The notes beneath the pieces were generated by a model, which had not been told where the DNA came from, did not search any database, and saw only the letters and a program-made list of their open reading frames with translations. Made by a program: the position numbers and the translations under genes. Positions 1-11,770 of a stretch of 64,000 nucleotides of DNA are shown piece after piece. Numbering within the stretch: position 1 is the first letter of the stretch; every line of letters begins with the position of its first letter. Source of the DNA: Babylonia areolata (taxonomy: Eukaryota; Mollusca; Gastropoda; Neogastropoda; Buccinidae); assembly GCF_041734735.1 (NCBI RefSeq), contig NC_134882.1, positions 24,889,777 to 24,953,776 of the forward strand, read 5' to 3'.

Positions 1-108
1 GCATGCAGGAGTCTTATCTTGTGCTTCAAGGAAATGTTATCCCTCCATATACACATTTAGTCTGGACAGAGTTGACTTTCTCTTTGCTACCCTTGAGAGG
101 GTTCTGGT

Positions 109-1500
109 TTGGATCTTTCATTGTTAATAAAGAATCCTAGAAGACAAAGACAGCACAAGGAATGGGTTTCCACCAACAAGCTCCACTGGCAAGAAAGGAA
201 CAAGAAGAAAGAGAAGCTGAATACAAGCAAAACAAGAACAGCAAAAGCAAGGGCACAGGATGAGTACAACCAAGCCAACAAAGAGGTGAAGAAGAGCATC
301 AAGAAGGATAAAAATGATCACATCAACAACTTGGCCAAACAAGCAGAAACAGCAGCAGGGCAAGACAACTTGAAAGATCTGTACATGCTGACTAAGAATT
401 AGCAGGCAAGTTCCATATCAGATAAGCCAGTAACAGACAAGCAGGGAAACCGACTCACTACAATGGAAGACCAACTGAGAAGATGGACTGACCACTTTAG
501 GAAAGTACTAAACCGATTTGCTCCAAATGAGTCACCAGATAATCCACCAGCAGAGACAGTACTGCCAATCAACTATGACAAACCTAGCAAAACTGAGATA
601 AAGAAAGCCATCCTGACACTGAAGAACGGCAAAGCAACAGGACGAGATGGAATTCCAGCAGAGGCAATCAGGGCTGACTTGAAGACTGCCATAGATATAA
701 TCCACAGCCTCCTCACCAAGATCTGTGAGGATGAGCAAATTCCAGAAGAATGGAAAGAGGAAGTTACTGTCAAGTTACCAAAAAAGGGAGACCTCACCAA
801 CTGTGATAACTGTAGATGAATCATGCTCCTTTCTGGTACCTGGTAAAGTTCTGAACAGAATCCTACAAGAGAGAATGAAAGAAGCAGTAGACCCCTTGCT
901 CTGAGATCAGCAGGCAGGCTTCCGACACAATAGATCTTTTACAGACCAGACTGCCACACTGCACATCATTGTTGAGCAGTCGCTGGAAAGTGGAATGGAA
1001 CTCTCCCCTATATATGAACTTCACAGATTATGACACTGTAGATAGAGAGACCCTGTGGAAATTGCTGAGGCACTATGGAGTCCTGGAGAAGATCATCACC
1101 CTGAATCAAAATGCCTACCAAGGGATGGTTTGCAAGGTTTTACACAGATGTCAGAGAGTTTTGAGGTCCAGACTGGAGTCTGGCAGGGATGTCTCCTATA
1201 GCCCTTCTTGTTCCTCCTTGTCACTGGCTGAATCATGAAGACCAAAACAACAGGAAGGAACAACACCATACAATGGACCCTCTGGACACAACTGGACGAT
1301 CTGGACTTTGTGGATGATCTGGAACTCCTGTCGCATAACCACAGCCAGATACAGGACAAGACAACCAAGCTAGAAACCACATCCCATGGGGTAGGGATAA
1401 AGATAAACAGCAAGACACTTTCTTCATCTTCGGATATCCATTTTGCCTGTGAGCATTTAAGTACACCTTCCATCTTATTACTTCTAAATTCAGCAAGTTC
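109..1500 (+). mobile_element. Decayed LINE ORF2 fragment (reverse transcriptase)
   Basis: Non-LTR retrotransposon remnant. The frame from 109 to 822 is open except for one internal stop near 400. It gives the linker before the RT and the first RT blocks (KNGKATGRDGIPAEAIR, IPEEWKEEVTVKLPKKGD). Further blocks follow in shifted frames: an AGFR-like stretch (QQAGFRHNRSFTDQ) near 910, a VWQG-like motif near 1180, and the catalytic block LDFVDDLELLSHNHSQIQDKT near 1300-1370, whose usual family form is LDFADDLALLSH. The endonuclease half is absent or lies left of the window. Several frame changes make it a dead copy. The clade is not resolved; the motif set matches the common invertebrate endonuclease-RT LINEs. 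It lies downstream of the ankyrin exons on the opposite strand, so it probably sits in an intron of that gene. Confidence 0.78.
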
Positions 1501-2748
1501 TGCTTTACAGATTTCTTAACATTAATTTTCTGTATAATTTCTTTTACCTACCTTTTCCAAATTTTTATTTCAAATTGCAGTTTTTCTTCATTTTCTGTGT
1601 CACTGCACTATAGATCACATACAATATATTTCAGACCTAATTTTAATAAGAAACACCTCTAGAAAACTGTAAATTGGGTTTTGATTTCATTTCTGCTATA
1701 CACCAGACCTTCATATTCATGAACAACTTTTTCAATTTCAGTATTGATTTCCTGCATCCAATCAAAATTTTAAAGCAGGAAACTATTCAACTTCCAGGAA
1801 TCATTTATTTTCTACATCTTTATTAACAGCAAGCTTGAATGTACTATATATTATTATATGGACTACAAGGTGCTTTGTACTGCAAGGTGCATCCCCGCAT
1901 GGAAAATAAGATTTTAACAATACATGAGGCAAAGCACTGAGGCACATGTAAAAAATATCCAACAAAAGCAAAAAAAAAAAGATCAAAAGCAAAAAAGATC
2001 AACATTCGAACAATCAAAACAAACTTCATTTGTGGAGACAAGATCAAGAGAGATTAGAATGACATCATCCACAATTTCACTATCAGTATGCAGGCAAGCA
2101 TGAATTTTTTTTTTCTCTCTTCAGAATTGTCTGCTGGCTTGTCGGCTCCGTCAATCTGTGCCTTCTTGATTATGTTCTTGATCGTTTTTTTGGGGGGGAG
2201 AAACTTGTTGCCAGACTGATAAAACCAACTGGCAGACTTCATACAGTGATGCTCAGCAAAGTCTCAGTTTTTGTGAAAGAATGGTCACCTTCAGACATCC
2301 AGTGGCGGGAACTTCGTATGTTCCACCTGTTATTGCTGGAATGGAGTTCAAACATTTGACAGCTTCCTTGACCTGTTCTATGATGTGTGTTCACATACCG
2401 TCCATTAACAGTACTGCCTTCATCGATGAAAAAACCTCAACACGATACCAGTCTAACTTAAAACTTTGGAAGGATTTCAGCTGCACATTAGATGCACCAT
2501 ATTACATGGTGCATGGAATGGGTTGAAGTCGGGGGAGGAAAGTATCTCCTTAAAGTCCATAAAATATGGTAATCATTGAATAGTCTGTGTTATATTTGTA
2601 TTTGATGTCTGTTTCTGGTGTACATCGAACCATATTTTCATAAGAAAAAAAATCTATGCCATGTAAATCTACAATGTAAATCAAAATCTTTCTATGTGTC
2701 AAATCTTGATTAAACATCATTTTTCAACCATGGTGTTGCAGAACTTAC
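1501..2748. other. AT-rich stretch without a recognised gene
   Basis: Probably intron of the minus-strand ankyrin gene. Short open stretches exist on both strands (for example 2054-2242 minus, lysine-rich, and 2281-2526 plus). I recognise no domain, no splice-bounded ankyrin repeat and no repeat-family ends here. Confidence 0.4.
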
Positions 2749-2847
2749 CATGCCAGAGGCATCAGCGTTTGCCCCCTCTGCCAGTAAAGCATCCACTATT
2801 TCAATGTATCCCTTACGGCATGCCCAGATTAGTGGTGTGGTCCCATA
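2749..2847 (-). CDS. KIDINS220: KIDINS220/ARMS-like exon, ankyrin repeat (third seen)
   Basis: Coding exon of an ankyrin-repeat-rich membrane-spanning scaffold (kinase D-interacting substrate of 220 kDa), a membrane adaptor of neurotrophin and other receptor signalling. The exon is exactly 99 bp, phase 0 at both ends, bounded by a CAG acceptor and a perfect GTAAGT donor. It encodes one 33-residue repeat beginning YGTTPLIWACRKGYIEIVD and continuing ALLAEGANADASGM. Vertebrate KIDINS220 has YGTTPLVWAARKGH at the start of the matching repeat, recalled from the family. It is the 3'-most exon seen here. The next repeats and the P-loop and transmembrane parts must lie left of the window. Another ankyrin scaffold is possible, but three successive repeats match in the same order. 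Confidence 0.87.
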
Positions 2848-3403
2848 CTGCACAGTCAGCAGCAGCATCATGTGTTAAACTACTGTCCAGACAATCAAAA
2901 GTAAGACCGACTGATATTATCTACCAACTTAAACCATTAAAAATGTACACCTAAAATGACAATAAAATGTAAAATTACACTGAATCATAATAATAATCTA
3001 CATCTGTATAAGACAAGACACAAACTCATTAGAAATATTCACAAAACACACACCTCTCCCACCTCACTCTCATACATACTCACGCACACACACAAGTAAT
3101 TGAATGAATGAACCAATTCAGTTGGAAAAGAGGGTATTTGATGAGGTAAAGTTCCCACATCAATTTGCCTTTTGTACTGAACTTCTTTCAGACCATCAGA
3201 ATGTATTTTTCTTATTTTTAAAAAAAGCAGCAAAATTAAGAATCTGACATGTTCTCACACACATACACCCTTACACATGCAAAAATATGACATGCAAACA
3301 CATACACTCCCAAACAAGTCACTGAGCTTGTGATCAGGTGCACCACTCACAAACAACATGCTTATAAAAATATGCAGACTACTACTGCATACATGTGCAC
3401 TCA

Positions 3404-3429
3404 CGCGCACTCACGCGCACACGCGCGCG

Positions 3430-3463
<34 letters not shown>
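3404..3463. repeat. (CG/CA)n dinucleotide microsatellite
   Basis: Alternating purine-pyrimidine tract, first CG-rich then pure CA. It lies in the intron between two ankyrin exons and can form Z-DNA in principle. Confidence 0.9.
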
Positions 3464-3464
<1 letters not shown>

Positions 3465-3546
3465 CAACCATCTAATAACACATCCAGTGAATAGACAAAC
3501 TGAAGATCTCCCGCACACAAGCAAAACATAAAAGAGAATGACTGAC

Positions 3547-3645
3547 CTTATCAGCAGTGTTGACTTTGGCCCCTTTACTGATCAGCATTTGTACAATCTC
3601 TGTATGTCCTCGGCCTGATGCCCAGGCCAAAGAGGTCATGTGGTG
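3547..3645 (-). CDS. KIDINS220: KIDINS220/ARMS-like exon, ankyrin repeat (second seen)
   Basis: A 99-bp phase-0 exon with a ctgacag acceptor and a GTCAGT donor, one ankyrin repeat of 33 residues. It starts HHMTSLAWASGRGHTEIVQ and ends MLISKGAKVNTADK. The pattern W-A-x-G-R-G-H-x-x-I-V followed by NGAKVN-x-x-DK is the vertebrate KIDINS220 repeat that directly follows the GGWTALMW repeat, as recalled from the family. Its neighbours are 699 bp downstream and 948 bp upstream on the minus strand. Exon length and phase are constant across all three exons, so each intron falls between repeats and an exon could be skipped without changing frame. Confidence 0.88.
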
Positions 3646-4593
3646 CTGTCAGCATACAGACAGAATAATTCATAAATTACCTACCTCAGTTTTTGAACAT
3701 GTAACCACATCCACCAACCCTTAAAAAACTTCAGTGAATTCCATTTTGCAGTAAAATTATTTATCACTAATGCAGAGTTTAGGTTTAGTTCAGGACACCA
3801 TGGGTCATTTGACTGGTTCACCACAAAATCAATAGTTCAGTCTGAAAATTAATGGAACAGGAAAAACAACCCCTTATTCCCTCCCCTATCAGTCATCCTA
3901 AACCCCCAGAGTTTGTTATCAAATTTACTTTGATTTGTATTCCTGCTGTTTATTCTTTTTGTCATCCTGAGCTTTTGTCTCTGTTATGGGAGATTTTCTT
4001 TTAACATTGAAGATGGGAAACATCGTTCATCACTAATGCGCCATGAACGTCAACATCCGATTGTGCATGCGCAAAGATGCTGCTCTGTGAAGCGAGCTGC
4101 AGCAGAAAACACTTTACATTTCGATTGACCACATTCGAGCTTGCCTTCTTGGTTTGTCTTTTAATTAATTTTCATTCACCTCTATCAATTTATGAGTGCC
4201 AGCTGGGCACTCTTGACAGAATATCTGCATGCCTGAGCCAACTTTTCGTAGCATTTGCACCCAGGCACCCACTAAATTCGAACCCTGAAAAAGGTTGCTT
4301 CCAAGACATTCTTACATGGAAATTTGACCAAACTGCAAGCAAACAAAATATCTAATTTCTGAAAAAGAAGCAATACTAACAAAGGAATTATTCTATTGTC
4401 GCCAAAAGTGTGTATACTTAAAGCAAACAAATTCTGTACCTAATACCACTAATACAAGTTGATTCGTCTGTGTTAAATGCATGTTTTACACATTGTTTTT
4501 TATATTGAACAATGCATTTGAGTATGTTTTACAAACAAATGCATTATATAAATTAGAATATGATTCTTATTACAATTAAAAAGGACTTCTCAC

Positions 4594-4692
4594 ATCTGCT
4601 TTGGCATTGGCCATGGCCCCTCTGTCCAGCAGCTCTTGCACCACCATGATGCGTCCTTTGTAGCTGGCCCACATCAGGGACGTCCACCCACA
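4594..4692 (-). CDS. KIDINS220: KIDINS220/ARMS-like exon, ankyrin repeat (first seen)
   Basis: A 99-bp phase-0 exon with a tgtcccag acceptor and a GTGAGA donor. It encodes CGWTSLMWASYKGRIMVVQ then ELLDRGAMANAKAD. The core GWTxLMWxxYKGR is a hallmark of the fourth ankyrin repeat of KIDINS220 (GGWTALMWACYKGR in vertebrates, from memory). It is the 5'-most exon I can find. Earlier repeats would be at higher coordinates, but I see none up to the right edge, so the upstream intron is very long, or those exons are missed, or the assembly is broken at the gap. Confidence 0.88.
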
Positions 4693-7262
4693 CTGGGACA
4701 GTCAGAGAACACCAATTACTGACAATTACATCACACTGATGACACAGGTTTTCATACAAAAATAACGCATGGGCATATTACACAGCAAGATACAGAAGAG
4801 ACCATCAGAAAAACAAAGAGGAACAGGGCAACAATCTTAATTTTATCTCCGAACTACATCAACTTAAAACTCTTTTGAATGGAGATCCTGATCTCCAAAA
4901 CAAACATATTTATATTCAAAACTGTTCATCAGTTCAATTCTGATTCAAACAGATTTTAACTTTATAAATATTTACGAAGCACAGGTACAACATGATTCTG
5001 TTTGGTAAATCTGTGTTGGGTGTCCTAATAACATTCTATCCTTGAATGACCTAATGTTCAAAGTTCAATGGATTGGCTAATGCCTGATTAGCCCCCCCTG
5101 TTTCCCGCTTTTCTAAAATTTCTTTCTTCTAAGATTTCTTTCTTTCTAATTTGTTCTCTTCATTCATGTTTCTCCTTCATCAATCGATACCTATGGATAC
5201 TATAAATTTAATTTCATGCTGATATTGTAATAGCATTATCTTATTTATTTTTTCATTTCCTGTTTATTAATGTTTTCTTTTCAATATTATTCATAATATG
5301 GTTCATCAGCCGTCATGCTAAAACTGTTGTGTAACACGTGAGCACAGTATAAGCTTTAAGCTTGTTGATGCTCTTTTGTCTTTGCTTGTATTGTAATAAT
5401 ATGTACTGTCAAACAATTAAGCCTTTCACTTCCAACCGCAAATATATCCGTGATTTAGGGGTAAACACAAAATCAGGTGTCCAGCCACTTGTTTGCATAT
5501 GCTTACCTCCCTTGCAAAGGGTGACTGCCTTGAGTTTTCGAAGCAATTTCTTGGTTTTTACTCAATTCCGATGTTTTTTGTTTTGTTTTTTGCGTTTTAT
5601 AAAGCGAAAATCTGTTGAGCGTGTCTACATGGCTGCCAGAACATACAGTACAGAAGAGGTGGCAAAAATTCTGTTTCATTTTCCACAAAACTTTTCTGCA
5701 CAATGTTGACAATAGCAACTATGAAAACATGACAGAAAACGAAAGTAATGTTGCTGTTGATCAACTGAAGTGATTCTGGTTATTCTGACTATGATTACAT
5801 GCTACAAGGTACATCAACAGGAAGAGGGTGGGTCGTGTCATAAGTGGTTATAGAAAATATCCAATATTTTAGTAGGCAGGTCCGGCCAAATTTTCAAATT
5901 CATAGCAGGCCTCATATCTGCAAGCATGAAAGAGTACAATGAAGTAAGAAGCCACACCACATTTCAAAGCAATATCTAAAATAATTTTTGAGATACTGAG
6001 TTTTGAATTTTCAAAGAAATTGGCGATATCAGCAAATCTCACAAAATGGCATTTTGGAACCTGTGTAGAATTGTAACTAATACATTCTCATGATCAATAC
6101 TCTTCATATATGATCTGTATAGTACACAAAATACCTCAGATATTTTTCAGTTGGCTGTTAATGTTACTGGCTGAATGCCAGTGTCATAAATTCTGCGGAA
6201 AATGCTTATTTTCTGTATGTCCAATCCTGCAGTTTTGATGGTAGTGTTATTAAAATGACTGAAACTCAAAAACTATTGCAGCTACATAAACATTCATCTT
6301 AAGATATTTTCAAGTTCAGCAAAGACTGTAGACTTACAAGACAGCAATTAATCATGAATCTTGATAAATGACAGCTTCTGATATGATTAGAGGAAAAAGA
6401 AAAATTTTTAAAGCTTTATTCAGGACAACAGGGTATAACGTGGTCCATAAATACTAAAAATGATTATCCTTTTAAGATATTCTTCAGGTTTTTTTTCCCA
6501 ACATGAATTCAAAATCAATATGTATGCATCACTTTATGAAACTGTTTTCTTGTTTATACTTCATATTAACTATTAATCAACACAGCTGATCGTACCAGTT
6601 CTAAGTACAGACATCCAGCTAAACAAATGCATGGTCTGTATCTCTCTCCTCATTCAAGTAACCGCAAACATTTGAAATTCAGAAGCACGAAAGTGCATAA
6701 AATCTTTTAGTTTTATTTGTTTCTTTAATACTCTGTGCTGAAGATAATGTCTCCACCTTTTCTTCAAGCATGTCCACCTGCTGTACAATAAAATTACAAT
6801 GAAAGTCTGGCACTAAGAAATAAAGACAATGCTCTATCACATCTACCACCAGCAGGTAGCACGCACACACACGCATGCACGCATGCACACACACACACAC
6901 AAACACGTGTCCATGTATGTGCACACACACAAAAAAACCAATAAAAGCATGCACGCACATGAGCATGCACACACACGCGCGCACACACACACACACAAAT
7001 TTTCATATGTACACAAACACATTAAGGCACACACAAACTATTCATGTAGTATGCATAAAAGGATACATATAATGGTGAGATACACACTCACTGACACAAA
7101 CGTACGTACCCCCACCCCACAACACTAGCCCGGTTTGAAATTATAATTCTACATTTTGTTATTGAGAACACAAAACATGAACACATTATTAGTGGACAGG
7201 AAATGAACCGGCATCTTGTAAGCATACACATCATTCATACATATTACTTTGAACCTAATATA
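4693..7262. other. Unannotated intronic or intergenic stretch
   Basis: AT-rich, no clear gene. At 5405-5425 a TTAA followed by a GCCTTTCACTTCC-like start, and at 5627-5700 a short peptide MAARTYSTEEVAKILF, are faintly reminiscent of piggyBac ends and N-termini, but no transposase core follows. Sequence at 5840-6480 has the look of an interspersed repeat without a diagnostic end. Confidence 0.35.
6858..7050. repeat. CA-rich microsatellite block
   Basis: Imperfect (CA)n, with interspersed CATG and CGCG, over about 190 bp. Several long open frames on both strands here are only translations of the repeat. Confidence 0.85.
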
Positions 7263-7623
7263 ACAAGAGAGGCAAGGCCTTCAAGACTCACTTGTGATAC
7301 ACTTTTAAAAAAATCCAAGCTTTTTATGTATTGAGTATAATTTCAAGATGTAATGTTTAAGATGAGAAAGATCAGTTTAAAGCAAATTAAGTCCCCTAGC
7401 ATTAATTACACAGTAATTTCCCTTTTTTACTATCTGCACCAAAACGTTTGCAAAATAAATAAAACTTCCATGTTTAGCAAAAGAAGTTCCCGTTTGAACA
7501 AAAAATGGTAATAATGACTGCTCTTATTGTTGGGTCAGAATATCAGATCAAAGTGCCAAGTTTAGAGAATACAAAAAATATAAATATAACAGTAAATGCA
7601 GTTTGCATATAATGAGGCTTCAT
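7263..7623 (+). mobile_element. GACTCAC element, copy 1 (left part)
   Basis: Left portion of a non-autonomous repeat that begins ACAAGAGAGGCAAGGCCTTC and then has GACTCACTTGTG. The same sequence recurs at 8139 and 31748 in the same orientation. It runs as far as the AGGCTTCATT point, where an inverted copy begins. There is no coding capacity. The complete form is best seen at 31748-32358. Confidence 0.8.
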
Positions 7624-8138
7624 TGACTCACTTGTGTAAACAAAGTGAGTCTATGTTTTAACCCAGTGTTCGGTTGTCTGTGTGTGTGTGTGTGTGTGTG
7701 TCTGTGTGTCTGTGGTAAACTTTAACATTGACGTTTTCTCTGCAAATACTTTGTCAGTTGACACCAAATTAGGCATAAAAATAGGATAAATTCAGTTCTT
7801 TTTAGTCATCTTGTTTAAAACAATATTGCACCTCTGGGATGGGCACAAAAAAATAAAAAATTAAGCCTAATTATATGCAAACTGCATTTACTGTTATATT
7901 TATATTTTTTGTATTCTCTAAACTTGGCACTTTGATCTGATATTTGACCCAACAACAAGAGCAGTCATAATTATCATTTTTTGTTCAAACAGTAACTTCT
8001 TTTGCTAAGCATGGAAGTTTTATTTATTTTGCAAACGTTTTGGTGCAGATAGTAAAAAAGGGAAATTACTCTAATTAATGCTAGGGGACTTAATTTGCTT
8101 TAAACTGATCTTTCTCATCCTAAACATTACATTTTGAA
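7624..8138 (-). mobile_element. GACTCAC element, copy 2 (inverted, lacks outer left end)
   Basis: Reverse-complement copy of the same element. It starts with the right terminus, including the hairpin GACTCACTTGTG ... AAGTGAGTC, passes a (TG)n tract, and stops at ACATTTTGAA, where the next plus-strand copy begins. Its missing ~75-bp terminus reappears inside copy 3. Together with copy 1 it forms a long inverted repeat of roughly 280 bp arms. Confidence 0.8.
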
Positions 8139-8776
8139 ACAAGAGAGGCAAGGCCTTCAAGACTCACCTGTGATGCACTTTTTTTTTTAAATCCAAGCTT
8201 TTTATGTATTGAGTATAATTTCAAAATGTAATGTTTAAGATGAGAAAGATCAGTTTAAAGCAAACTAAGTCCCCTAGCATTAATTACAGAGTAATTTCCC
8301 TTTTTTACTATCTGCACCAAAACGTTTGCAAAATAAATAAAACTTCCATGCTTAGCAAAAGAAGTTACTGTTTGAACAAAAAATGATAATTATGACTGCT
8401 CTTGTTGTTGGGTCAAATATCAGATCAAAGTGCCAAGTTTAGAGAATACAAAAAATATAAATATAACAGTAAATGCATTATACTCAATACATAAAAAGCT
8501 TGGATTTTTTTTTTAAGTGTATCACAAGTGAGTCTTGAAGGCCTTGCCTCTCTTGTTTTTTTTTTTTTGTGCCCATCCCAGAGGTGCAATATTGTTTTAA
8601 ACAAGATGACTGGAAAGAACCGACTTTTTCCTATTTTTATGCCTAATTTGGTGTCAACTGACAAAGTATTTGCAGAGAAAATGTCAATGTTAAAGTTTAC
8701 CACAGACACACACACACACACAGAGACAACTGAACACCGGGTTAAAACATACTCACTTTGTTTACACAAGTGAGTC
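8139..8776 (+). mobile_element. GACTCAC element, copy 3 (mosaic)
   Basis: Plus-strand copy with both ends. At 8477-8554 the expected internal sequence is replaced by an inverted copy of the element's own left terminus (CAAGTGAGTCTTGAAGGCC). After this the right half resumes (GTGCCCATCCCAGAGG) and ends at CACAAGTGAGTC. This is a rearranged, not a simple, insertion. Confidence 0.8.
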
Positions 8777-8843
8777 AAAAATCAACTTAGAAATTTTAAA
8801 CTCTGTTTGATATGATCATTTTATGAAAAATTTCTCTCTCTCT

Positions 8844-8845
<2 letters not shown>

Positions 8846-8878
<33 letters not shown>
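8846..8878. repeat. (TA)n microsatellite
   Basis: Uninterrupted TA dinucleotide run immediately after the GACTCAC cluster. Confidence 0.9.
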
Positions 8879-8879
<1 letters not shown>

Positions 8880-9978
8880 CTAAGTGCTCGGCTGACTACT
8901 GATGACTGTGGCTCAACTCACAGCACAAGCTGAGCTATAGCAGATGCCTTTTTCACAACTAACCACTGGTCTCCAATGGCTCACACAGAATGTGACTCCA
9001 ATCCCAGTTTAAATGCAAAGCCCATTCTAAACCTATTCTCTAAACATCTATAAAATCAAGTCTTTGTATCATACACTGCAACCACATTCTTCTAGTGTTT
9101 GGATGAGAATAAATAATGTATTTAGAAGTTAAAAAGCTGATTTTCATTGTCGACACTTAACGACACCCACTCCACAACTAGTGTCGCTGAACACCATTGG
9201 GTGAGCTGAAATTTGTGCTTCTGACAACCTGTATTTAATTAAGTATCTCTTTTGTCGGATCAGTAAACTGCAAGTATTATATACTGGCAGAATCGTCAAA
9301 ATTCCATCTTTAAATCGATTCCATTTGTGTTTGCCTACGTTAAACTGATTAACGCAGTTTGTAATTTTCAGCAACATGCTTGCTAAAACTGACCCTTTTC
9401 AGGTGACTTAAATTAAGATTATAAATTCATCTTAATTAATCAACACTCCATTTTATACTCATTGGAAAGTAGGTGTTGAGCTGTTTCTTTTGCAACCAAT
9501 CCAACGTAAATCGTTTCAGGAATCATTTAGAAATATATCACTGAACACTTTGTAACAGACACAATTCTAATCAAATTCAGCTGGATTCAAGCCCTTTGTT
9601 TCGCAGCACATGCGGGTGGCATTGCAGTTCGCTTAACTTGGCTAAATAGACGGAGTGAGTGATCACTGGTCACTTTCACCTGACCCCGTTTGTGGCGATA
9701 GCCAACTAGCTGACCACTGACTGTGTGTCACCCACAGTGTGTGTTGCGACTGAAAATCTGGTGGACTACTATGTCTTATTATGTCCTATGAAGTGTTCAC
9801 TATGAAACAAATTGCCACTTTGGCTTGGTCAACTACTGACACTAGACTACAACACCATGTTGCTCGAACACATCGTTTACAACCGCCATCATCAGTTGCT
9901 ATGTCGCCAAGGTCATCTCCCTTAGTTTACCACTTCCAGTATATACTTCCGTTATCAACATCGATTGACGATAATTAA
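8879..9978. other. Stretch without recognised gene, bordering the copia fossil
   Basis: No gene recognised. The right part may include the 3' LTR of the copia fossil, since read on the minus strand a purine-rich AGAGAGAGATGAG is followed by TGTTAATTATCG at about 9979. I cannot find a matching LTR at the other end, so this border is tentative. Confidence 0.3.
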
Positions 9979-10009
9979 CAAACTCATCTCTCTCTATAAA
10001 AATAAAGAT

Positions 10010-11770
10010 CTACACAATGATTTTTCCATCTTCAAGTACTTTCAGCAGCACTGTTGATGAAGCTCCTCTCTTGGTGAGATTGTCTGCCAATTGCCTCCGA
10101 GTGTCAGACCACTTCACTTCTTTCACAATGCCTTTCTTCATCAAGTCTTTGATCCCACTGATTTCCAGCCTCAGACGTTTTTCCGTTACTTGTTTTGTTG
10201 ACTTCAGAGCATCATGTAGAGACTTGCAGTTGGTCATACAGACAAGCGATAAACCCTCCGTGGTTGCTTTTCCTGTTGGATCTCCATGAACAATGTAGCA
10301 ATAAATACTGCTTCATCAATTCCTTCAGCCATCACCAGCATCTCTCCAGCCAATGTGCTTCTGACTACTCTGTGAATCTTCTTTGAATTCCAGCAAATAG
10401 GAATAATGTTTCCTTCCTCGTTTACTAAGAAGATTATGTATCCACCTTGAGTTCCTCCATCAATCAGATTTCCAAAGGAAGCATCAGTGTATACTATCAG
10501 TTTCAGCGGTCCAGATCCCAAATGATGAAACTTCAACTCCACATGTTCTGACTTGATCCTTTTGATGACTTTATTTGCTTCTATCAAATGTTCAACTTTT
10601 CCATCTTTGATGTTTCAAGCAAGCTGACAAGCATCGAATGACACATCAGGACGACTTTGTCGAGATGTCCATAGAATCTGCCCAACTTTTGATCTGTAAG
10701 CCTGTCTCTTAGCTGCTGTCATGTCATCCTGTTTTTGTTGTGTTCTTTTCTTTTCGATGGGGATCAGCTCCAAGGTGGCTCCATACTTAATTTGCTGTAG
10801 AGAGACTGTTTCCATCAGATGACAGTTCCAAGCTAGTGTACTGGAATGCTGTGTTTTCTCCTTTTCCAACCTTGAATGTTTTTCTGATTTCATCAACAAC
10901 AGTCTTTTCAAAGTGTTTTGTTTGGCCCCAGATGAAGTTGTCTACATGTCATACTAAGATGCCTTCAACTTCATTTCCTTTCATCCAGAAGAAGACCACT
11001 GGGTCGACTTTTGATGGTCTTCCTCTGAGTTTTTGCAAGACATCTTTCACTCTTTTGTACCATTGCAAAGAACAATCATTCAGTCCGTATACACATTTTT
11101 GCAGATGCCACAACTTTCCTCTGCTGTTTGCTTCTTTTGGGGGTCTCACAAAAATGTCTCTGTCAATTTCTTTTCCTTGTAGAAGGCTGTTTTGATGTCC
11201 ATAGAACATGGAGTCCACTTTCTTTGTGCAAAGATAGAGAGGGTCACTTTCAATGATTCACTTGTGCAAGTGGGTGAATCCTTCTGCATGTCTTCATTTC
11301 CAATTTCTTCAAATCCTCTTGCTACTAGCCTAGCTTTTGGGATGACACCTTCTTTCAACTCCTTGAGTGTACAAATCCATCGAGTTGAAACGCATTTTTG
11401 TCCAGTATCTTCCACTTCATTGTAGACATGATTTCTTTTTCAGCTCTCCAATTCTTTTTTGTTTTGCTTCATCAAAACAGGCCCCTTCTAACATCATCAC
11501 ATTGTCATTTTGATCCAAACACACTTCTAATTCAGGCTCTGCAGATGATACAACTAGTCTGTTTACTTTGGTCAAGTCAACTGACATCCTTTCTCCTTCA
11601 TATTCTTCTGGTTCTGTGCACTGGATATTAAACCATTTTTTGTTTCTCCCGCTCGATTTGCCAGCTTTGTTCAGTATTTTTGCAGAAATCCTTTTTCTGT
11701 CATCCATATGCTCATATGAAATCATTTGGCCAGGTTTGAGTTTACTCAAGTCAACGTTGCTTTCCTTCAT
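10010..11770 (-). pseudogene. Copia fossil: RT and RNase H part
   Basis: RT remnants include CTLKELKEGVIPKARLVARGF and MDIKTAFYKE, as in copia RVT_2 domains (ARLVARGF, DVKTAFLxG). RNase H shows YTDASFGN and STLAGEMLVMAEG near its end. The part is broken. Confidence 0.85.

Noticed and set aside
5405-5820. piggyBac transposase fossil
   Set aside because: Only a TTAA with a vaguely similar end and a short N-terminus-like peptide (MAARTYSTEEVAKILF); no DDE core and no matching far end.
6700-6785. Minus-strand coiled-coil exon (QVDMLEEKVETLSSAQ)
   Set aside because: The acceptor is weak, no donor at a sensible position, and no family match.
6858-7128. Protein-coding frames on both strands
   Set aside because: They are translations of CA/TG repeats (alternating H, T and V, C residues).
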